Shown here: positions 12,072-22,700 of the stretch, piece after piece
How positions within the stretch are numbered: position 1 is the first letter of the stretch
How the letters are laid out: each line of letters starts with the position of its first letter
Notes under the pieces: generated by a model
What the model saw: the letters and a program-made list of their open reading frames with translations, nothing else
What the model was told of the DNA's origin: nothing
Database searches by the model: none
Assembly (NCBI RefSeq): GCF_003369915.1
Contig: NC_046673.1
Coordinates: forward strand, 13,624,001 to 13,688,000
Direction of reading: 5' to 3'
Origin: Drosophila miranda
Taxonomy: Eukaryota > Arthropoda > Insecta > Diptera > Drosophilidae
DNA: 64,000 nucleotides
Position numbers and translations under genes: made by a program

Positions 12072-13638
12072 TTGCTACAAAAGATACCATTAATACCATG
12101 TAGCTTTAAACTAAAACCTGAAATTTTAACTTAAAATGGCAGATATATATATTTATAAATAGATATACATATAATGTATAAAATTGATCATAATATAATT
12201 GTAAAGATGTGTGGGTAAATTATGGCCAAGAGCTAGTTGTAATATCTTTTTGTAAAGTATATTTATAACGCGGTTCCTTGGCTGAATCGACGATGAATGC
12301 AGTTTTATGAAATCTTCGGAATGGTTAATTCGAACCCCAGCACATTCATTTTTCCTTTCGAATGCACAAAAATGTTTTGTCTAAATTTCTCGTCACTCCT
12401 CAATAACTTGCACCGCTTGCAGGCTGCTTGCAATAACACTCGTACCTTTATTAGCTTATTTTATTGGGAATTAAAGAATCTAAAATGCCAATTGGCTAAA
12501 ACATCAACTTTGGTTTGAATTATTTTTAAGTATATATGTATGAGAACTTAGAGTCGAAGAACTGACTGCCTAAAGAATATTTTTGATGTGTAGGAATTGT
12601 ACAAATATCAAAGAATTGAAGTAGCCGTCTATATGTGTATGTACTATTGTCGGGTATTTTGAGTCGAGCATCGCGTGGGAGCGATGGGGGCACCTCTGGC
12701 TTAGACATAATTTAAAGGCATCAAACTCTATATAAATGATAACTTTTTATAATTTTTATTAATTTATTATTTGCAAATGCCGAAACTTAAGGCTTAATTC
12801 CTTTTGCGGAAGGGGGAGATACATATATACCTTCCCTCTGTTGCGTTTCTCTCAAATAACAAACATTCGAAGCGTAATTCCTATACGGTATAAAAGAGAT
12901 GTTTACAATTGTGTATGCCTCCTCCAGCTGGGGTGTGGCCTAAAGAGTGGGTGGCCAAGGGTTAGAGCCCAGACGCTGAACGGTAGATGTGCGCGCGCAC
13001 TTACGGTCTGGTCCGTTCTGTGCTGGGGAGGAGGACACGCATTTCAGGATAGGATAGTGTCTGGGCATTCAGTACAGAGTAGGATTTCATTGACACAGGA
13101 CACAAAAGGTGTGGAAAACAGTTTGAATATTTCTTGTTTTGTTTGTTTGTTTGTCCTTTCTGTCCAAGTGCGCCCCTACCCATGTGATCTATTAATCTAT
13201 CTGATATTGTACATTATTTAAAGTACATATATTCCTCTCGGAATAATTTTGGTTGTAGCAGCTCCTGTAGACAGCGGAATTTCGTTGTGAAAATTATTAT
13301 ATATTTAAGATTCAAGATTGTGTGTTGGATGCACGCTTATCAGACAATGAAGATCTACTATAATCCCTGGCCCAAATGGGGAGTCGGGTCTCAAGTGCGT
13401 CAAAATATTTACGGAAATTTGACGCTAGAAAAACCTACCCCCAAAAAAGGGCAATGTTTTGGACGCATACACACATATGTATATATTAATACCTATTAGA
13501 GGATGTAGGTATTTTGCTATTGATTTATAGCATGTCCTGCTGTGTGGGGGTCTGTCTGTTATCCTTGTTAGGATGCATTTATACGAGTATATGCAGTATT
13601 GATAAGGTGTTTTGCGTGTGTTTTGCAGCTCCTCCAAA
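12072..13638. other. 3' flank of HIG1 gene and spacer
   Basis: Contains the probable HIG1 3' UTR, then AT-rich and mixed sequence. Blocks at about 12370-12430 and 12440-12475 have diverged relatives at 56762-56820 and 57280-57300. The end, tttgcag at 13622-13628, looks like a splice acceptor for the next gene, so an unseen 5' UTR exon of that gene probably lies here. No other coding sequence is supported. Confidence 0.5.
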
Positions 13639-14715
13639 ATGAATATAGTATTGGGAAATTGTGTGGGAAGCTGCGACCAATTGGCCGGACCACCACCTGA
13701 CTTTATACTATCGATGCCGCCGCCGCCATTGCCATCGTTCCTCATCAGCAAACCGATAACCATCGAGACTCTGATGCCGCCGTCCAACGAGTCGCAGCCG
13801 TGCTTTGCCGCATTCATGTGCGGTGGCCAGGGGGGCCAGGGCCAGCACAATGACAGCAATGGCAATGCTCTGATGGAGCTGGTGCGTAGCAGCGATACCA
13901 GGAGTCTGGAGAATGTTTGGTTCTTTGTCTCCTCCTGTGTGGGCATATTCGTGCTGGGCTGCTTCCTGGCCATCATTGTGATCCGATGCAGGGAGTAAGT
14001 TTGCTGTTCACAAGCAGAGCGAGAGCATCTACAAGGGAGTATCTAAATCTGAACCAAATCTGTTCCATTTTTGCAGGACATTCCTCTCCTACCACGACGC
14101 AAACATCAAGCAGACGGCCATCAATGCCTTGGGCGAGGCAACCAAATCGAATGCCTTCTCCTCGGGCGGCATACTGTATCCTTGTGCGACGGCCAACAGT
14201 AGGGACCTGCTGCAGAGTCAGCTGGTGAATGATAGCCGCCTGCTGTGGGCCACTCTAACACCGCACGGCACTAGGCACTTTATCATTGAAAACTCCCAGG
14301 ATGGAGGGCACTACGAGTCGGTGGATTATCGCGGCAAGGCCCACAGTCAGGTGTTTCGCGGCTATGCCAAGCACTCGCAATCGTTTGTCAAGGTAAATAT
14401 CACTCACAACTGATGGCCACAGATCTGCATTCATAGAGTTTTCTTTCTCACTGGCAGTCGTTTGATAATAATGGTTTCGTTGATTATGACTATGAGGATC
14501 CCACACCTTTGATGGATTCCTATCACGATGACATGGACTCGGGCTATCAGGAGCCCCATGAGGTGACCGGCTCGCTGAATCAGTCGTCCCCCATGCATGG
14601 CCATGCAACAGCCAATGACACACCGACAAATGTGAACACCCTATCGATTAGCCGCAAGACCACTCTGTCGCGCCGCATCAGCGATGCCTCCTCGCACAAC
14701 GGGACAACGATGTAA
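13639..14715 (+). CDS. unnamed single-pass membrane protein
   Basis: Exons 13639-13994, 14077-14392 and 14458-14715 (introns of 82 and 65 nt, GT-AG, frame kept) give 309 residues. I do not recognise the family. There is no N-terminal signal peptide; the first 90 residues are Pro-rich with five cysteines. One strong membrane segment at about 93-114 ([20 protein letters not shown]) is followed by RCRE and a 190-residue hydrophilic tail with acidic DYDYEDP and Ser/Thr-rich stretches and a basic end (RKTTLSRR). This fits a type III plasma-membrane protein with the short N-terminus outside; that topology is inferred. An acceptor just before the ATG suggests a spliced 5' UTR, or a further upstream coding exon. 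Codon use is normal for a fly gene. Confidence 0.8.
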
Positions 14716-16216
14716 TGTCTGCTGGGTGCCGCACGAGTTTCGTTATGTAAATTACACCGAAAAAGAGTGAGGAGGGTGCAGGTCCATCCACAACTAACTA
14801 CTACAGATCGTCACAGTATTTTCGATACAGATTCCAGACACAGAGATACTGATGATATTTTAGTCTACTCTTAAGTAGGGGGAATACAGACACAAAAGAT
14901 ACCGAATACAGATCGGAGGAATAGAAAGCAATACTAATGTTGATTAAGTATAGATTCGCGCTAATCGTGCATCGAACCAAAACAAAAACAAAAAAAACAA
15001 ACAGAACAAACTAATATACGCATTGATCGCTCTCTCAATTGCTTTTTAAACTCGTACGTGCATCAGAAAAACCCACACACACACACACAAACTATAAAAC
15101 TAAATACTACAAATACTAGAACTACTAAACTACTACAACTACTAAGCATACTAAAAACTAAAAACTAATCAATTAGTTTCGGGCAACAACTATTGTATCT
15201 CATTACATGCATACCTATTGAACCGATTTCTCAAACGCTGGATTGAATAATTATAAAATTTTAAACGTACACACAGCAAAAAGCTCATTTCATTTGTGGC
15301 CAACAAACAAATAACAAAAAACAAAAAGGCAAGCGGTGTTGTTTTTTACTCAGTGATTCAAAAACTTAATCAAAATATTCAAAGTGCCAAAAGTTGTGAC
15401 ATTTTGGAATTTCCCTGCTTCTGAAAATATCAGGGTTATAAAAATCCAAAAGGATTATCATGTGTGTGCTCCGGTTATCGCAAATCGCGAAAAAGTTCCG
15501 AATTCCAAAAAGTGCTCAGCTCGTTTCCACTGAAAGTTCGAAATTTCCGAATAATTCTGGATCAATATTATTTTCTAAATTTATTGAAATCAATTGACAT
15601 AATAATTTCATTAACTTTGACCTATTAAAATCAACAAATGTGAATTATTTTTTGGGTATTTTCAATACCATTTTTTACTTTATTATTATTTCTTATAAGA
15701 AAGATGATTCTTGACAAAAGTTCTTTTAGAAAGTCTCTCTTAAAAATTAAACGATCTAAACAAACAAAAAATTCCAGATAAATTACCCAATTTCAACTAA
15801 CGGTATATTCTTTTAGACTTTTGCACTAAACATTCAATTTAAGACAAAATACAAGCCATTTTGGAGTAAATTCCAGACCATTTTTACAAGACATCAATGC
15901 CCGAAATTCGAAAACAATTCACATTGCGCTCATGGAAATGCCCAGAAATGTCAAGAATTTGGATTAAAATCGTCACAAACATTTATGATAAATAACATGA
16001 AAAGAAAACAGGAGGATATAAAAATTCAAAATTAATAATTATATATAAATATCGCAAAGAATATTTACAAGGCAAAGAAGAACACCGAAACTTGCGTCAC
16101 TTTTCCGTTTCTGTCTGCTGCGACTATAGATATGTTTTGTTAGCAGCAAAAGAATGAAACTTATTGTAAGTTTTCTACTACTTCTACTCCTTCATTTTAG
16201 GCAGTGCAGAGTGAAG
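14716..16216. other. convergent 3' flanks
   Basis: Region between the stop codons of the membrane-protein gene (+) and CalpC (-). It is very A-rich to about 15180, as expected of a 3' UTR, with a CA run near 15072-15090. The rest is AT-rich. No gene was seen. Confidence 0.5.
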
Positions 16217-18295
16217 TCAGCAGCTTAATATACTCTTGATCCAGTCATGCAGATGCACCTCTATAACATTCACCTGGCTGTAGTTCTTTAAATGGAACTG
16301 ATTGAATGCCGTCGTCAGATGAATGACGGCCGAGACAAAGTCACTGAGGCGTAGGGTGCCATCCTTGCGGATATAACGCTGTATGAGGCAGTTCATGATG
16401 TCGGTGCTCAGCTGAAAGCCAATGTCACAGAGGGCATCGCGCAAACGTTCCGCCCGCAAAATGCCGGCCTTCTCCTTGGTGTACATCTTGAAGACGCCCT
16501 GCCATGACTTGAGATTCACCATAAACGTCTTGAACTGCTGAAAGGTGATGCGCCCATTGCCGCTCTTGTCCTGCAAGGCAATCACCTGGCGGCAAATGTC
16601 TATGTTGGCGCACCCCTTGATGTAGTCATTGGGCAGGCAGGCCTCCAGCAGTTCGTGCAGCTCGAAACAGTTGATCGTCTTGTTCTCATCCGCCAGCTGC
16701 ATGTACACCGGTTCGTACTGGCACACGCTCTTGATCTTCTGTATGCTGTCCTCGCTCTTGAGGGCCGGAAACGGGTCCAGCAGTATCATCGTCTGGGTCT
16801 CCAAGCAGGACAGCCGTAGCGCAGAGGTCCCCAATATGCGGATGGTGAAGTGGGCCTCCTCCGCCGGCTCGTATGTGGTTGGTATGAGCACATAGTGGCC
16901 CGCCTCGAGCTGTGTGTGATAGCTGACATGCCGCGTGTTGCCATAGTCCGAATTGAGGAAGCTCACGTGATTCTTGAAGAAGTCTTTTTGCAGGCATTCG
17001 TTCAGGTTGTACTCGCGATTCCATGTGTACATTGTGAAGCCAATGACCTTTGGTTCAACGGCCGTGTGCTGATTGAGGGCTATGACAACGTCCTGCTTCT
17101 CCTGAACGGAAACAAGGAGCTGCGGATTGATGTGAAAGGACTCATGATTGCGACAACCGCCGGCTGTTACGCCTCGCTTCCACTGGCCCTGGTACATCTT
17201 CATTTTCCAATGCAGCGGTCGATTCTTGAGCATCTCCTCATCGTTGGCCGTCTCACTGTCCAGATAGACAATCTCTAGGGCGGTGAAAATTTGTACAAAA
17301 TCATAGAACGACATCCAGAACTCGCCCAAATTCAATTGATTGAGCAGCCGTGCCCGTTCCCCCGATGAGACGCGCTCCCAGGTCTTTGACAGCGGCGACC
17401 AGTCGCCCAGAAAATTGGTCTTATCCCCAAATGGCTTGCACGAAAACGTATCCTTTACGCAAATCAGCTGCACAGAGTCCCCCATCAGGGTCTCCACCTT
17501 GTCCAGGCTGGAAAGTCTGCAAAAAAGCAACCGTAGATAAGTCCAGTACTGCGTATGGATATGATGTTATATGATATATAAGACCGTAGCCTACCTGTAG
17601 TTCACATTCACCAAAATGCCATTTGGCAAACGTTCGGCAATGTTTTTCTTCTGCACCGAGGAGGCTTTGACCGCCAGGCAGGTGACAATGCATGTGGAGG
17701 ACAGCTGATCCTTGAGCGTTTGCGGCCTTATGGTATCGGCCACAATGGGCATACACTTGACGACGCCGCCAAGCAGATCCGTGAGTCCATCCGAACGGGT
17801 GCCATACTTGAGGGCCTCATACGAGCCATGCAGCTTGGCTATGGCCTTCTCGAGGAGCGCGGCCCAGAAGCAGTTGGAGGACTGAGGCTGCATAAAGGCC
17901 AGCCGGCCGTTGATTGTGGGCAGACGATCGTCGACCAGGACCTCCACCCATTCGCCACACCACCACAGGCGAAAGCGATAGATGCCCTGCGATTTGGTGA
18001 GGCTCTGATCGGCTGGCACCACGCGATAGAAGAGATTCCGCAACGAGTAGAGGACCCCGAGGCAGGAGACCAGCCAGCGATCGCCCATCTTGCCAGGCAC
18101 CACATCGAACTCGGCGTTTTCATTGAGAAACGAGGCCTGGGCATTGTTCAGCTCGGCAATACGCTTCCACTGGAACGTGAATGGGGGCGTTTGATAGTAG
18201 AAGACGGACGACTGAACTGCGGGGAAATCGCCGTCTTCCCACAGTACGTTCTTCGATCGACAATCACTTATAATGCGCTCATACTTTGATGCCAT
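16217..18295 (-). CDS. CalpC: Calpain C, catalytically inactive calpain homologue
   Basis: Two exons, 18295-17595 and 17516-16217, with a 78-nt GT-AG intron, code 666 residues; the D. melanogaster protein is about the same length. The order is calpain protease core (about 45-345), C2-like beta-sandwich (about 350-500, starting after GEFWMSFYDFVQIFTALEI) and C-terminal penta-EF-hand region. The active site is lost: the cysteine of GDCW is Arg73 (GDRWLVS), the GHAY histidine stretch is not recognisable after IVTCLAVKAS, and the RNPWG asparagine site reads KDTFS (255-259). The EF-hands are degenerate, with DKSGNGRITFQQF the best match. It therefore cannot be a cysteine protease and may act as a binding or regulatory protein. 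Loss of the catalytic residues is known for D. melanogaster CalpC, so the open frame shows long conservation of a non-enzymatic role. Confidence 0.93.
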
Positions 18296-19731
18296 TTTAT
18301 ATCTGTCTTGTCTGCGTTTTTGTATCTTGTATATATCTTGTCCATGGGTGGCTGCTGCTGTTCACATTATATTCCACCGATCCGTAGGCCTAAGGCAGCT
18401 AAATCTCTCGCTAAATCTCCGCCACTTGTTGTAATCGAAGTGAAAGTTAAAGAGCTGCATTAAAATTATACACAGACAGTGCCAACTAGCCTAAGCCTAG
18501 CTTCGTATCGTATCGGATCTGGTTCGCTCGTGCGAACCGTTTTAATTGGGCGCATGCCACCCCACTCCCCCCTTCACCATCCCACACACCAACACAACCA
18601 TTCCATTGCCTGAATCTCGGTCTGGGCTTAACTGGTTCCAGATCGGTTGAGAACGAAACTTGAACTGGAACCAGCGCGTTCCCAACAGAATTCGGACTAT
18701 CGTAATTTAAAATTAAATTTAAATTTAAGTAGGTTGTAAAAGCACTTTAAACTGTACGATCATCAACGTAAAGTGACTATTCAATAAATAGATGGATAGA
18801 TAGATCTTTCTAGAATTTAATATGAAACATACATTACTTTTTGGGCGAACGATATTTAGAAAGAAATTAAATAAAACTGCTATATGCTTGTCTTTAATCT
18901 GCTTAACTTTCACTTGGTAGAAACGGCTTAACTCATAATTTAACAGAATAAAGCTGTTTGGAAAAGTTTAATACATATGTCTCATCTAATACTTTTTCGT
19001 ACAAGTCATCGATGTTTTGGTGATTCACCGAATTTATTACTTTTTCGTGAAAGTCAACGATACTTTATCTATGAATTTTCCCATTTATTATTATTATTAT
19101 TCATCTATTATTATCTATTATTATCCGTATGGAAAAGGAAGCTGCCAGATAGCCTTAATGATTTAAGGGTTTCGATAGCCCTTTCGATTATAAGAACGAG
19201 GACAAACATAAAATCTTTCTCTACAATCTCGTGCAACATGTACAATACATACAAAAGTATTTAAAAATATATAATATTATGACAATTTTAGTGCATTGAG
19301 CCTCGATTTCGTTTCTTATTAAGCTATCGCAGAGTAAGGCCCTGGTTTCAGTTGTCATCGATAGTTTCTGCCAGCCCTAGTCTTATAATGTGCATTTGTT
19401 TTTGTCCACAAAAATTGTCTCTTCTGTTCGTACCGTTAAGACTTTAATCGCATTTTGATAATGCGATCACGGTGAACGCCACGTAAAATGCAGCCCAAAA
19501 GTTAACAACGTTTATGTTCGTTCTGTATTTTTGTTCAACAAATAAACCACCACACAAGAGTCAAGTCAGCAAAAAGTGACCCAGACACACCAGCTGATCC
19601 AAAGGCACCACAGCAGCAGACAGACAGACCATCACACCTGCTACGAATAAAGGGGATTTATTTACAAAACTGGCATTTCTGGTGGATCTGAACATTGCCT
19701 GGATACTAGAATAACATCAATTTGATTGATA
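18296..19731. other. divergent spacer between CalpC and kat80
   Basis: A 1.4 kb head-to-head spacer that must hold both promoters. A half DRE (CATCGATAG) is at 19356-19364 and CAGCCCTAG follows near 19372. The middle (18700-19300) is AT-rich. No coding sequence was seen. Confidence 0.5.
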
Positions 19732-22700
19732 ATGGCCCTGTCCAGGAATTTGGTATCAAAGATCTGTAAGTAAAACCATATATTCGAAAGTACCGTTTTA
19801 ATTCTATATGCATGTATGTATAATGTTGTGTGTGTGTTGTGTCTGTGTATATAGAGGTGCGATGCAAATACAGATGTCGAGTACACAGTTGTACAAACAA
19901 TCGAATTGCATTCTAAAAAGATGGATTTCCGATCCAATAATCCCTTTTCTCGTTGGCAGATAACATAAAGGCACACGATGGTAAAGTCACCAGCCTCGAT
20001 CTTGGGGAAACGGGCCGTGTGCTGGTCACCGGTGGCGAGGATCGCAATGTCAATCTCTGGGCCATTGGCCAGAACGAGTGCTTTATGGTGAGACATTTAT
20101 CCCGAAATTTACTGAGGCCATAGCTTAAGCTCTGCTCTTTTCCATTTCAGTCCCTAACTGGCCATAATCGTTCCATTGATTGCGTACGGTTTGCATACAA
20201 AGACAATTTTGTTTACTCTGCCGATGATATTGGCATCATACGACGATGGGATCTCAATGCACAGAAGATATATTCAACGCTCAATGGGCATATGAAGAGT
20301 GTGCGCACCCTGGACTTTAATCCCTCGGGGGAGTACGTGGTATCTGGCAGCAATGATACCACCGTAAGGTGAGTTATCTGCCATGCCCAAAACTCTTTAA
20401 ATTAGTCAGCTCTTAGAGCCCACAAATCTGTTTGCTCGTTGAAAGATACTCGCACCTCTGCTTGTGACTTAGAGTGAGAGGGGTATAGTTTTGGCACGTC
20501 TCGTCTCCCTCTGCTGTGCGTCAGATAAATGCCTAGATAAATGATCTAGTTTTTGTGGATTTATCTTCCCATTTGGAGCGTCTTCTTTTGTCTTTTATTT
20601 ATGTACGCTTGGATAAATCCAAAACAAATGTGATTCATGAAATTAGTCGATTAGGGGCATATCCTCTACGATCTGTGAGGCTCTGTCTGCTGGCTTCTCC
20701 TCCGCGCCCTGATACTTTCCAAGACGTCGAATATTAGTTCTTCGCCAGGTCCTTGACCCCTTAGGCTGTTGATCTCCTTGCCTAGATCCTGTGCAGCAGT
20801 TGGACGAGCCTTCTTGGGCTGAGTTTGGTGCTGCAGCTCGTGCCTGAGTTCCTGCAGGGTTTGCTCTCTCTGTCTTCGGGGACGGGACAACTCCTCGCTA
20901 TCGATGACAACAGGTCCGTCCACCATTCTTGATTCCTTTTCTAAAAACTAAACTATGGATAAACCATTTACTGGTTGCTTGGAGTACGTGCACAATATTG
21001 ATCCGAACACTCCTCCACTGCAGCTGTCCTGCACTTCTGGGAGGGCGCCAGAACCACGGCGCCAACGGCACCAACCTCTGCTATTTCCCGCCTATTAAGG
21101 AATATATCTAATGCCTAATTTATTCTGTTGAGGTGCAACTAGTTCCAGCATCGCTCGATGCCTATTTGGACTGATGCTTCAAGAAAAATTAGATCATTTT
21201 GGAAAACAGTCGTTAGTTTATTGGGGTCGTAAAAAGGTTTCGTTTCTATTTCTACCACCGAAGGAAGGGGGTTGCATACTGGTGCATATGTACAGATATA
21301 TAAAGATTATATGTATATGTAAAAAAAAGGTAAAACAAGGGAATGAGGGGAATTCATTCAAAAAGACAAGCAGCATCTGCTTACAACTTGGCCTTGGTGC
21401 TCTTCAGATCGACGTAGGCCCCCGAAATAACCTCCTTGCCGGTCTCTACCACCAGGGTGCGGAAATGTACGCGTGTGCCCTCCAGCCACATGTCCACCTT
21501 CAGCGTCTGGCCGGGCAGAACGGGGCCTGAGAAGCGCACTTTGATGGCCTTGAAGAGCGTCGGATTGTTGTCGGCATACTGGCTGAGAACGGCCCGGACC
21601 GAGTAGCCCAGGGTGCACAGGCCGTGCAGAATGGGTGTCTTGAAGCCGGCCAAGAGTGCCATCTGTGGATCAATGTGCAGGGGATTGCGATCGCCGGAGA
21701 GTCTGTAGAGTACGGCCTGATCCGCGCTGGTCGAGTACTGAATGGAGGAGTCCGGCTGACGGTTTGGATTCGGCAGCAGTGGCACTACACCGGCAATTGG
21801 ATTCTTTTTGCCACCGAATTTCCCTGCACCCACCACAAACACGCAGCTCTGGTTCTTGACCACCAAACGGCCGCTCTCGTCGAACGAATCGCAATTGGTC
21901 ACAACAACGGCGCCGGATCCCTTGTCCATCACATCGAACACCTTGCCGGTCGTTGTCAGGGTACCGCTGGTGGGAAGATCGTCGGCGATCTCCAAATACT
22001 GTTCGCCGTGCAGAATGTTGGTGAAGTCGGCCTGATTGTTGGGCAGGGCACTGCCGACCAGCTTGTCCGTGGACATGGCCAGCAGTAGGCCGGGCAGGAC
22101 AAAGAACGAGGGTATGGCCGAGAAATCAGCATCGTTCTCGTACAGGAAGCGCAGATCCTGGCTGTTCTTGATCGATGCACCAATGCCCAAGGCGTAGGTG
22201 ATGAGCTCCTTGTTGTCGAATGTGAATGTGTCCTCGACGGCATCGCCGCCGCCGGCCTTAAGCTTCTCGATCACCTCCAGCAGATAGCCAGTGGCCTCGG
22301 CCATCGAATTGAGGTGCTTGGCCTGCGACATGTCCGTCACCTTGGACCAGGCATTCTTCACATACTCAAGGGTGACGGTATCATCCAGAGAGGGTCGCAG
22401 CACAGATCCATTGCCACGGACCGTCTGCACTTTGGCGGCCCATCCAGCGGCACTTTCGATGTAGCTGCCTAAACGGAAAAGATTTCGATTAGCAAGAGCG
22501 CCCCCACTATCAGAGATTATTCTTTATCTTGCCGAAGAATGAACTTTGTTCTGCCCAAATGAACCTCTGAATTCCCAATCGAACCTCCTCGAACACTCAC
22601 CATTGTCCTCGCAGGATTCGTGGCACAGGTAGGCCACAACAGGTGCAATCAGATGCGGCTTCAGCTCATTGAAAAGAACGTCGGGAATAATTCCCTCGGT

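Noticed and set aside
17720-18289. 189-codon plus-strand ORF
   Set aside because: Antisense to CalpC exon 1; an effect of coding-strand codon bias.
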